A stretch of 5,001 nt of DNA from Gammaproteobacteria bacterium (GTDB lineage: Bacteria; Pseudomonadota; Gammaproteobacteria; Thiohalomonadales; Thiohalomonadaceae): assembly GCA_023228645.1 (NCBI GenBank), contig JALOAT010000100.1, positions 1-5,001 of the forward strand. The letters run 5' to 3'. Position numbers and translations under genes: made by a program. The notes beneath the pieces were generated by a model. It did not search any database. It saw nothing but the letters and a program-made list of their open reading frames with translations, and was not told the DNA's origin. The stretch's first letter is position 1. Each line of letters starts with the position of its first letter. This document shows, one piece after another, positions 1 to 4,869 of this stretch.

Positions 1-125
1 ATTTTGGATATAAAACTACAAGTTTTTGTAAATTGTGAAACAAAAACTATCGTACAACTGGCAGTTTTGCAAAATTCGTCTGCCGCAGGCGCAACACAGA
101 CAAACTTCGTAAAGCTGCCAAAGCG
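1..125 (+). mobile_element. 3' end of an upstream cassette (apparent second copy of cassette 3)
   Basis: This is the tail of a cassette that starts outside the window. It consists of about 51 bases of cassette body followed by its attC-like site. Positions 1-127 match 2769-2895 without gaps and with a single substitution (T at 68, C at 2836), and the match includes body sequence outside the attC. The upstream unit is therefore probably the same cassette as the gene-less one at 2440-2893. Its 5' foot GTACAAC predicts a cassette beginning GTTGTAC, which is how cassette 3 begins. No gene is seen in these bases. The reading frame through them into the downstream exonuclease gene happens to be open, but this is not evidence of coding. 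Confidence 0.7.
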
Positions 126-127
126 TT
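1..127 (+). repeat. Direct repeat, copy 1 (partner 2769-2895)
   Basis: 127 bases match 2769-2895 without gaps, 126 of them identical. The repeat begins at the window edge, so its true left limit may lie further upstream. It ends at the GTT core, beyond which the two cassettes diverge. This is what duplication of a whole cassette predicts. Confidence 0.95.
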
Positions 128-131
128 GGTT
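52..131 (+). other. attC-like recombination site 0
   Basis: An imperfect palindrome with integron attC architecture. The R''-type foot is GTACAAC (52-58). Arm TGGCAG (59-64) pairs with CTGCCA (115-120), and GTCTG (78-82) pairs with CAGAC (97-101). An apical GC-rich stretch lies at 82-90. The site ends in a GTT core at 125-127, with the expected crossover after G125. The foot does not complement the GTTGGTT that follows, as expected because the R' side belongs to the next cassette. The 3' arm (101-127) is identical over 27 bases to those of the sites ending at 1666 and 2895. Confidence 0.75.
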
Positions 132-1664
132 GCAATTAAAAAAAAACAGAACTATGAATTTAAATATTAACGCTTTCTCTTACAATAAAGGAATAGAAGC
201 TTTTAAAAATCGTGATTATATAAAAACTGTCGAATTTATGACAAAAGCTATGCAAGAAAATCCATGGTTGGATTTTATTCTAGCGCATAAAATTAGGGGA
301 TTTGCATATGCAAACTTAAAGGAATATAAAAATGCATTAAGTGATTTTGATATTGTAATAAATAGTTTAAAAGGAAGTAGTTCAGAAAAAGATAATATTG
401 CAGAACTATATTTTACTAGAGGTAGAGTAAACAATTCTTTGAGAAATATAAAATCGGCAATAGAAGATTTTGAAAATTGCATTAAAATAAATCAAAATAA
501 AATTGAAGCTTATAGACTTTTATTTTTTTTATATAACGAAAATGAAGATTTTGAAAATGAATTAAAAACAATTAATAAAATTATAGAGCTTGAACCACAA
601 GCTCATTGGTATACTGAAAAAGCAAAAACTCTAGAATTAATAGATCAAATTAAATATCTAGATGATATTATATTCTGTTATAAAAAATCAATTGAGCTCG
701 ACCCCAATTTAATGATTGGCTACCAAGGTTTAGCATTTCTATACTTTGAAAGAAAAGAATTTTCTAAAGCAGTAGATTTTTTTTCGAAATGTATTGAATT
801 AGGATTTACTGACTTTTATTATTACAGAGGGATATGCTATAAAAACATAGGAGACATAAATAAGTATACTAATGATATTAAAAAAAGTTTAGAATTAGGA
901 TTTGAAGATGCCGAAGAAGAGATAGCAAAAAACAATTCTTTGTTCGCAACTAAAAATCAAATTTTATTTTTTGATACTGAAACCACAGGTGTACCTTTAG
1001 ATTGGAAAGCGCCTGCTTCAGCAACAAATAACTGGCCAAGATTAGTACAATTAGCTTGGCGTCTTTACGATGAATCTGGAAATTTAATTGAATCAAATTG
1101 TTCAATCATCAAGCCAGATAACTTTGTAATTCCAATAGAAGCTTCAAGAATTCATGGCATTACCACTGAAAAAGCATATGTAGAAGGAGAAAATTTAGAA
1201 TTAGTTTTAGAAAAGTTTAAAATCAAACTTGAAAAAGCAAATCTGTTGATTGCGCACAATATGGATTTTGACGAAAAAATCTTAGGTGCTGAATTCTTTA
1301 GATTACAAAATTCCAATCCTTTATCTAAAATAAAAAAAATGTGCACAATGCAAGCATCAACAAATATCTGTAAAATTAATGGTCCATACGGTTACAAATG
1401 GCCAAAACTAGAAGAATTACATTATTTTTTATTTAATAAAGGTTTTGACAATGCTCATAATGCAGATGCCGATATTAAAGCTACTGCTGACTGTTATTTT
1501 GAAATGAAAAAAAGAGATTTAATAAATTAACTGCAACCAACAGTGGTTTTGCGAAATTTGGGCTTTAAGGTTTAAAATTATGATGGTTTTGTATTTGTAA
1601 ACTTAGTCTTAAATTTATACTTTTGGGTAAACTAATCCCCAAACTTCGTAAAGCTGCCAAAGCG
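126..1664 (+). mobile_element. Gene cassette 1 (TPR-exonuclease cassette)
   Basis: A complete cassette of about 1.54 kb. Its first bases, GTTGGTTGCA (125-134, with crossover after G125), recur exactly in reverse complement as TGCAACCAAC (1532-1541). That copy begins two bases after the stop codon of its only gene; 12 of 13 bases match if the comparison is extended. This reciprocal end complementarity shows that the attC-like palindrome at 1532-1664 belongs to the cassette. The gene fills almost the whole unit, with a 28-base leader and no room for a separate promoter, as is typical of integron cassettes. Confidence 0.75.
154..1530 (+). CDS. TPR-repeat protein fused to DnaQ-like DEDDh 3'-5' exonuclease
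   Basis: Predicted 458-residue cytoplasmic protein. Residues about 5-265 are helical repeats with TPR character (for example the segments near 86-113, 187-215 and 221-247). Residues about 268-455 form an RNase T/DnaQ-type exonuclease domain. Its catalytic set is visible: ExoI FDTETTG with D274 and E276, ExoII AHNMDFD with D373, and ExoIII HNADAD with H435 and D440, hence the DEDDh class. Family knowledge predicts metal-dependent 3'-5' hydrolysis of DNA or RNA; the TPR part probably binds a partner or regulates access. The ATG at 154 was chosen because the open frame upstream runs through the attC-like repeat and has only a TTG start; 154 gives a 28-base A-rich leader inside the cassette. The gene is alone in its cassette. 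The substrate is unknown. A defence or nucleic-acid repair role is possible but inferred. Confidence 0.88.
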   Translation: MNLNINAFSYNKGIEAFKNRDYIKTVEFMTKAMQENPWLDFILAHKIRGFAYANLKEYKNALSDFDIVINSLKGSSSEKDNIAELYFTRGRVNNSLRNIKSAIEDFENCIKINQNKIEAYRLLFFLYNENEDFENELKTINKIIELEPQAHWYTEKAKTLELIDQIKYLDDIIFCYKKSIELDPNLMIGYQGLAFLYFERKEFSKAVDFFSKCIELGFTDFYYYRGICYKNIGDINKYTNDIKKSLELGFEDAEEEIAKNNSLFATKNQILFFDTETTGVPLDWKAPASATNNWPRLVQLAWRLYDESGNLIESNCSIIKPDNFVIPIEASRIHGITTEKAYVEGENLELVLEKFKIKLEKANLLIAHNMDFDEKILGAEFFRLQNSNPLSKIKKMCTMQASTNICKINGPYGYKWPKLEELHYFLFNKGFDNAHNADADIKATADCYFEMKKRDLIN

Positions 1665-1670
1665 TTGTAG
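1532..1670 (+). other. attC-like recombination site 1
   Basis: A long attC-like site. Its foot is AACCAAC (1535-1541) within TGCAACCAAC, the exact complement of this cassette's own 5' end. CGAAATTTGGG (1552-1562) pairs with CCCAAACTTCG (1638-1648) with one mismatch, leaving a long AT-rich apical region, as in large Vibrio-type repeats. The site ends in GTTGTAG (1664-1670), with crossover expected after G1664. Its 3' arm (1640-1666) is identical to those of sites 0 and 3, although the 5' arms differ. The core departs from the classical GTTRRRY at one position. Confidence 0.72.
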
Positions 1671-1688
1671 GACATTAAAACCAAAAGA

Positions 1689-2048
1689 ATGAAAAAAATA
1701 TTTCGATATGGAGTTTTAATAATTGGAATAATATTTCTGATTGGTTTTTCACTAAAAGGAAAAATCACTCACGAAAAATTTGATTCTGAAAGGTGGAAAA
1801 ATTGGACTGAATCGGAAACCGAATGGTCATTGCGGTGGGATATGATGAATAGTTTAAGGAATAATTACGAACTTAAAGGAATGACCAAAGATGAAATTTT
1901 GGAATTATTAGGAGAACCAGGAGAATCCAGCACCAAAAATGTATTTAGATATTACTTAGGTTATTCAAAACGTGGTATTAATACCGGTAGTTTGACAATT
2001 AAATTCAAAAATAATATAGTACTCAATTACTCAGTTTGGGACGGATAA
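1689..2048 (+). CDS. Membrane-anchored SmpA/OmlA (BamE)-like small protein
   Basis: A 119-residue protein. Residues about 5-22 are a hydrophobic segment after a short basic N-terminus (MKK). This is either a membrane anchor or an uncleaved signal; there is no lipobox cysteine, so a lipoprotein is unlikely. The remainder is exported if the topology is N-in. Residues 64-77 (GMTKDEILELLGEP) followed by YYLG (88-91) and an ILTIKF-like strand region (about 101-113) resemble the SmpA/OmlA (BamE-like) helix-helix-strand fold, in which a 'G-M-x-x-x-E-V-x-x-L-L-G-x-P' motif is characteristic. No enzymatic residues are apparent. It ends one base before the next ATG, so translational coupling is likely. 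Function is unknown; the fold often occurs in small envelope proteins, and assignment to the outer-membrane assembly complex is not supported. Confidence 0.75.
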   Translation: MKKIFRYGVLIIGIIFLIGFSLKGKITHEKFDSERWKNWTESETEWSLRWDMMNSLRNNYELKGMTKDEILELLGEPGESSTKNVFRYYLGYSKRGINTGSLTIKFKNNIVLNYSVWDG

Positions 2049-2049
2049 A

Positions 2050-2358
2050 ATGAAAAAAATGCTAACATTAAAGAATATTTTAATTGCAATTGGTATTATC
2101 ATATTAGATATATCCGTGTATGTTTTCTTTGGCTTGATGCTAATGAATTATGAAGATTTTTACAACGAAAGCAAAGGCGCGTTTTGGAGCTTGGAAAGTA
2201 TGACTTTAACCGAAAAATTTTATTATATCGGATTTGAAATTTGGAACGTACTAAACCTGATAGCAGTTGGTTATATAATATTCCGTATCATAAAAGGATT
2301 ACGAAAACGTCCTACAACAAACATATTGCCGTCAGGCGGGCGAAATGCTTCCGTTTGA
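2050..2358 (+). CDS. Small two-helix membrane protein, C-terminus encoded by attC
   Basis: A 102-residue protein of unknown family. Two hydrophobic segments are seen, about residues 9-32 and 62-82, separated by a polar loop with aromatic residues. A basic stretch (KGLRKR, 82-87) follows the second, suggesting cytoplasmic N- and C-termini by the positive-inside rule. It begins one base after the preceding stop, so the two genes form a minimal operon within one cassette and may act together in the envelope. The last 16 residues (87-102) are encoded by the 5' arm of the attC-like site, because the stop lies inside the palindrome. That tail is probably dictated by the recombination site rather than by function. 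No catalytic motif is seen. Confidence 0.7.
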   Translation: MKKMLTLKNILIAIGIIILDISVYVFFGLMLMNYEDFYNESKGAFWSLESMTLTEKFYYIGFEIWNVLNLIAVGYIIFRIIKGLRKRPTTNILPSGGRNASV

Positions 2359-2445
2359 AATTTATTTGTAAATTTAAACATTGTCGCTCGCACGGAATTT
2401 TCTGCTGAAAATCCCGCCCGAACGGCAATATGCAAAACGTTGTAC
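2309..2445 (+). other. attC-like recombination site 2
   Basis: The foot is CTACAAC (2312-2318) within GTCCTACAAC. CATATTGCCGT (2322-2332) pairs perfectly with ACGGCAATATG (2422-2432), and GGCGGG (2335-2340) pairs with CCCGCC (2413-2418). An apical region of about 70 bases lies between them. The site ends with an AAAAC spacer and GTTGTAC (2439-2445), crossover expected after G2439. Its sequence family differs from sites 0, 1 and 3, but the layout is the same. It overlaps the 3' end of the preceding gene. Confidence 0.78.
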
Positions 2446-2520
2446 AAAATTTTATTCCAAACGTTTGGTTTTTTCTTACGGAAATTAATGCATTTAAATG
2501 ATAAAAAAAAATCGAGTTAA

Positions 2521-2603
2521 AGCGAAAAGGAAGTATGACTTTCGCTGTCAAACTTTCAAAGAGTACTTTGTAGAAAGTTTTACTTTCAGTGCAAATACTT
2601 GCA
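2521..2603 (+). other. Cluster of three short hairpins in gene-less cassette
   Basis: Three consecutive inverted repeats are seen. AGCGAAA (2521-2527) pairs with TTTCGCT (2540-2546). AAACTTTCAAAG (2550-2561) pairs with CTTTG-TA-GAAAGTTT (2566-2580), with a short bulge and loop AGTA. TGCAA (2590-2594) pairs with TTGCA (2599-2603). They could form a structured RNA or be coincidental in AT-rich DNA. No promoter or known RNA family is recognised. Confidence 0.35.
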
Positions 2604-2707
2604 TAAAGTTTGTCTAAGCTAACGAAAAAAAATGACAAAGTCAAGGACTGGGATTTTATCTTTAGTTTAGCTCTATATTTTTTTTAGATTTTTAAAATTT
2701 ACCGTAT

Positions 2708-2760
2708 ATCGTTTTTATAACTTCGCAAAGCATTGTTTTGCAAAATAAAAAAATCGATAA
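2708..2760. other. Long imperfect hairpin in gene-less cassette
   Basis: The inner stem GCAAAGC (2725-2731) pairs with GTTTTGC (2735-2741), including one G-T pair and a 3-base loop. An outer AT-rich stem, about 2708-2718 with 2744-2760, pairs with bulges. The segment AACTTCGCAAAGC (2719-2731) closely resembles the 3' arm of the attC-like sites in this array, so it could be a decayed site or an RNA structure. Only the pairing is seen; the role is unknown. Confidence 0.35.
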
Positions 2761-2768
2761 AAACTATA

Positions 2769-2895
2769 ATTTTGGATATAAAACTACAAGTTTTTGTAAA
2801 TTGTGAAACAAAAACTATCGTACAACTGGCAGTTTCGCAAAATTCGTCTGCCGCAGGCGCAACACAGACAAACTTCGTAAAGCTGCCAAAGCGTT
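2769..2895 (+). repeat. Direct repeat, copy 2 (partner 1-127)
   Basis: This stretch matches 1-127 except for C at 2836 in place of T at 68. It covers the last 51 bases of the cassette body and the whole attC-like site 3. The copies are 2768 bases apart, in the same orientation, and bracket cassettes 1 and 2. Homologous recombination between them could therefore remove both as one block. Confidence 0.95.
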
Positions 2896-2899
2896 AGGC
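2820..2899 (+). other. attC-like recombination site 3
   Basis: The same site as at 52-131, but here joined to its own cassette. The foot GTACAAC (2820-2826) complements the start of cassette 3. Arm TGGCAG (2827-2832) pairs with CTGCCA (2883-2888). The GTT core is at 2893-2895, and the next cassette begins GTTAGGC, a perfect match to the classical GTTRRRY. Crossover is expected after G2893. Confidence 0.78.
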
Positions 2900-2954
2900 G
2901 ATATTGTACTAAAGACTTTCCAAAAAATAGAATGTCTAAAACTTAAATCTGAAT

Positions 2955-3485
2955 ATGCATAGTTTCTCTGAATTGATCTTACGAAGTAGTACTTTTTTGC
3001 AAAATATTCTTGAAGAAATCGAAAATAAAATACTTAAAGAATTAGAAACAAATGGATCAACAATTCAAGTAAAAAACTTACAAATGATAAGTTTACAAAA
3101 ATCATTTTTCTTTATTGGAGTTTTTTCTTATTACGAAGCTTTACTTCAAGAAAGATTAGATTGTAAAAATGGATTTGAAGAAGCTAAAAGCATTTTAAAA
3201 GAAAATAGTGAAAATGAATTGTTCGAAAAATTTATAGAATTGCAATTAATTGTCAATGCTTTAAAACACGGAAAAGGTCGTAGCTACAATCAACTTTTAG
3301 AAAAGTCAGACCGGAAAATCAATGTAAAAATAAAAGAAATTGACGAACCATTTTTTGATGAAGGTAATATAGATGAAATAAGTTCCCTAATTGAGGTTAA
3401 CAATGAATTTATAGAACAAAGTATCGAAATTATAAACGAAATTTCATTAAAAATACAAAAATATAGGCCTGAAATATTTATTTAA
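2955..3485 (+). CDS. Helical cassette protein of unknown function, possibly HEPN-like
   Basis: A 176-residue protein that appears nearly all helical and has no signal peptide. An aromatic, hydrophobic helix, FFFIGVFSYYEALLQ (51-65), carries a conserved-looking E61. It is followed by a second helix pair leading to NALKHGKGRS (101-110). This 'long helix with Y-x-x-E, then N-x-x-x-H' pattern is reminiscent of HEPN-type proteins (RNases or toxins of defence and toxin-antitoxin systems). However, the arginine of the classical R-x4-6-H motif is not at the expected place, so catalysis is doubtful and the family assignment is tentative. The start at 2955 is the first ATG giving the full frame, 61 bases into the cassette. 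The TAA stop (3483-3485) lies inside the target duplication of the neighbouring insertion sequence, so the protein is intact. No partner gene is present in the cassette. Confidence 0.72.
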   Translation: MHSFSELILRSSTFLQNILEEIENKILKELETNGSTIQVKNLQMISLQKSFFFIGVFSYYEALLQERLDCKNGFEEAKSILKENSENELFEKFIELQLIVNALKHGKGRSYNQLLEKSDRKINVKIKEIDEPFFDEGNIDEISSLIEVNNEFIEQSIEIINEISLKIQKYRPEIFI

Positions 3486-3487
3486 AA
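3480..3487. repeat. Target-site duplication, left copy
   Basis: ATTTAAAA here is repeated exactly at 4857-4864, immediately outside the two ends of the IS256-family element. Eight bases is a usual duplication length for that family. The copy contains the stop codon (TAA, 3483-3485) of the cassette gene. Confidence 0.85.
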
Positions 3488-3519
3488 GACACTATCCCAC
3501 GAAGTGTGTAAGTTGAAAA
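3488..3519. repeat. IS256-family terminal inverted repeat, left end
   Basis: It pairs with 4825-4856. The best-matching 27 bases (3493-3519 against 4825-4851) share 23 identities, including a perfect 15-base inner block, TGTGTAAGTTGAAAA. The outermost five bases match poorly; the outer limit is set by the target duplication. Confidence 0.85.
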
Positions 3520-3533
3520 ATCAAGGCTTGGAT

Positions 3534-4736
3534 TTATAATCTGAGCCTTTGTTCAAATATAAGACTAAATTGGTTAAGTATCACGCCCCAGTTTCTAATT
3601 GGCATCGTCCATTTTTTAGTTGCCTCTCTAATAGCCAGATACACTGATTTTAATACCGCTTCATCTGTAGGAAAAGACATCTTGTTTTTCGTGTATTTTC
3701 TGATTTTTCCGTTCAGATTTTCAATTAAGTTTGTGGTATAAATGATTTTACGGATCTCCAGAGGGAAGTCAAAAAACACGGTCAGTTCATCCCAGTTTTC
3801 TCTCCAGGATTTAATGGCATATCCGTATTTTGAGTTCCATTTCTGTTCAAATTCATCCAGAGCCAGTTCAGCTGCCTGTTTGGTCGGTGCAGCATAAATC
3901 AGCTTCATATCGGCTGTGAACTCCTTACGGTCTTTCCAAACGACATATTTACATGAGTTCCTAATCTGATGAACCACACAAATCTGTGTCTGAGATTCAG
4001 GAAAAACGCTCCTAATGGTGTTTGTAAAACCATTAAGATTATCAGTAGCTGTAATAAGTATGTCCTCCACGCCACGAGCCTTCATATCGGTCAAAACACT
4101 CATCCAAAAGGCAGAGCTTTCATTCTTTCCAAGCCACATACCCAATACTTCCTTTTTGCCCTCTCTGTTGAGTCCTACTGCCAGATATATCGTTTTATTA
4201 ACTACCTTTGAGTTCTCACGAACCTTAAAAACAATACCATCCATCCAAACAATCAGATAAAGATCTTCCAAAGGCCTGTTCTGCCAATTAATTGCCTGAT
4301 TTGTAACCGCATCAGTAATCCGGGATATCGTGGAAGTTGATACATCAAAATCATAAAGTTCCTTGATTTGTTCTTCAATGTCACTCACACTCATTCCTTT
4401 GGCATAGAAAGAGATAATGATGTTTTCCAATCCTTCGATAATATTGTGTCTCTTAGGAACCAAAGCCGGTTCGAAACTACTCTCTCTGTCTCTGGGAACC
4501 TTAATGAGGTCCTCACCGAATGATGTTTTTATCTTCTTCTCAGTATGTCCATTGCGATAATTACCGTTAAGGCTTTTATCGTGCTTCTCGTTGTCAAGAT
4601 GAGCATCGAGTTCCGCTTCAAGCATGTGTTCAACAGCTCGTTTGTGCAGGTCTTTAAAGAAAGAGGTCAGGTCTGCCCCGTTCTTAAAGGATTTTAAAAA
4701 TTCCTTGTCGTTTAATAATTCTTCTTTTTTTGTCAT
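3534..4736 (-). CDS. IS256 (Mutator)-family transposase
   Basis: A 400-residue DDE transposase that excises and inserts its own element. The catalytic triad is visible: D166 in WMDGIVF, D232 in ATDNLNGF and E339 in TNLIENLNGKIRK. The family's C-x2-H signature, CVVH, is at 253-256, between the second D and the E. A helix-turn-helix-like DNA-binding region lies at about 114-141 (GMSVSDIEEQI to TISRI). Length is normal for the family and no frameshift is seen. The start at 4736 (MTKKEELL) was chosen over an upstream in-frame TTG at 4808, since it begins at the usual family N-terminus; the 24 extra residues would overlap the terminal region of the element. It is transcribed opposite to all cassette genes, so its mRNA runs toward, and antisense to, the cassette 4 gene. 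Confidence 0.95.
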   Translation of the reverse strand: MTKKEELLNDKEFLKSFKNGADLTSFFKDLHKRAVEHMLEAELDAHLDNEKHDKSLNGNYRNGHTEKKIKTSFGEDLIKVPRDRESSFEPALVPKRHNIIEGLENIIISFYAKGMSVSDIEEQIKELYDFDVSTSTISRITDAVTNQAINWQNRPLEDLYLIVWMDGIVFKVRENSKVVNKTIYLAVGLNREGKKEVLGMWLGKNESSAFWMSVLTDMKARGVEDILITATDNLNGFTNTIRSVFPESQTQICVVHQIRNSCKYVVWKDRKEFTADMKLIYAAPTKQAAELALDEFEQKWNSKYGYAIKSWRENWDELTVFFDFPLEIRKIIYTTNLIENLNGKIRKYTKNKMSFPTDEAVLKSVYLAIREATKKWTMPIRNWGVILNQFSLIFEQRLRL

Positions 4737-4781
4737 AACTGTATAATGTTTAAAAGTAATCAAAAAAGTTATTTCCGTAAT

Positions 4782-4812
4782 TTTTTTGAGTTTTTTGAAG
4801 GAACTCAAAAAA
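4782..4812. other. Inverted repeat upstream of the transposase gene
   Basis: TTTTTTGAGTT (4782-4792) and AACTCAAAAAA (4802-4812) form a perfect 11-bp stem with a 9-base loop, just inside the right IS end. It would form a weak A/T-flanked hairpin in transcripts entering the element from outside. It may limit read-through into the transposase gene, as described for other insertion sequences. The stem is poor in G+C, so terminator strength is doubtful. Confidence 0.45.
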
Positions 4813-4824
4813 TTCCAGAATAAC

Positions 4825-4856
4825 TTTTCAACTTACACAGTTTATGAGATACTACC
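4825..4856. repeat. IS256-family terminal inverted repeat, right end
   Basis: Reverse-complement partner of 3488-3519, with 23 of the 27 inner bases matching. The right target duplication follows directly at 4857. Confidence 0.85.
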
Positions 4857-4864
4857 ATTTAAAA
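4857..4864. repeat. Target-site duplication, right copy
   Basis: ATTTAAAA is identical to 3480-3487. Removing the element and one copy would rejoin the cassette gene's stop codon to the attC foot at 4870 with only about 10 bases between them. Confidence 0.85.
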
Positions 4865-4869
4865 ACAAC

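Larger units (their letters stand above)
1665..2439 (+). mobile_element. Gene cassette 2 (two-gene membrane-protein cassette)
   Basis: A complete cassette of about 775 bp. Its first ten bases, GTTGTAGGAC (1664-1673), recur exactly in reverse complement as GTCCTACAAC (2309-2318) at the foot of its own palindrome. It contains two genes in the same direction separated by one base, with a 24-base leader before the first ATG. No promoter is recognised. Cassettes with two genes are a minority in known integrons. Confidence 0.75.
2440..2893 (+). mobile_element. Gene cassette 3 (gene-less, hairpin-rich)
   Basis: A complete cassette of 454 bp. Its 5' end GTTGTAC (2439-2445) is the reverse complement of the foot GTACAAC (2820-2826) of its terminal palindrome. 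No convincing coding region is present: plus-strand frames from ATG are only about 10-12 codons long (for example at 2488, 2534 and 2632). The one longer minus-strand frame crosses the attC into the neighbouring cassette. The space holds several short hairpins (2521-2603 and 2708-2760). Its 3' 127 bases recur at the start of the window, so it appears to be present twice in the array. Confidence 0.7.
3488..4856 (-). mobile_element. Complete IS256-family insertion sequence (1369 bp)
   Basis: The element encodes one full-length Mutator/IS256-type transposase. It is bounded by imperfect terminal inverted repeats and flanked by exact 8-bp direct repeats, ATTTAAAA. Size, duplication length and transposase all fit the IS256 family. 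It is visibly richer in G+C than the cassettes, suggesting a different origin. It lies inside cassette 4, between the gene's stop codon and the attC foot. Intact ends and an intact frame suggest a fairly recent and possibly active insertion. Confidence 0.9.

Noticed and set aside
4..153. N-terminal extension of the exonuclease gene from a TTG at position 4
   Set aside because: The extra 50 codons lie mostly in an attC-like repeat that recurs at 2769-2895 in front of an unrelated gene, and the ATG at 154 sits just inside the cassette.
1565..1768. Minus-strand frame of 67 codons
   Set aside because: It spans a cassette junction and overlaps the start of the BamE-like gene on the other strand.
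2312..2644. Minus-strand frame of 110 codons
   Set aside because: It crosses the attC-like site and runs into the end of the oppositely oriented membrane-protein gene, with no recognisable protein features. It is best explained as chance openness of a palindromic region.
2440..2955. Bacteroidota promoter (TTTG ... TAnnTTTG) within cassette 3 or the leader of cassette 4
   Set aside because: Several TTTG-containing stretches were examined, but none had both elements at the expected spacing.
4737..4808. Longer transposase start (TTG at 4808)
   Set aside because: The added segment is low-complexity, begins near the terminal inverted repeat and includes the upstream hairpin. The ATG at 4736 matches the usual family N-terminus and length.
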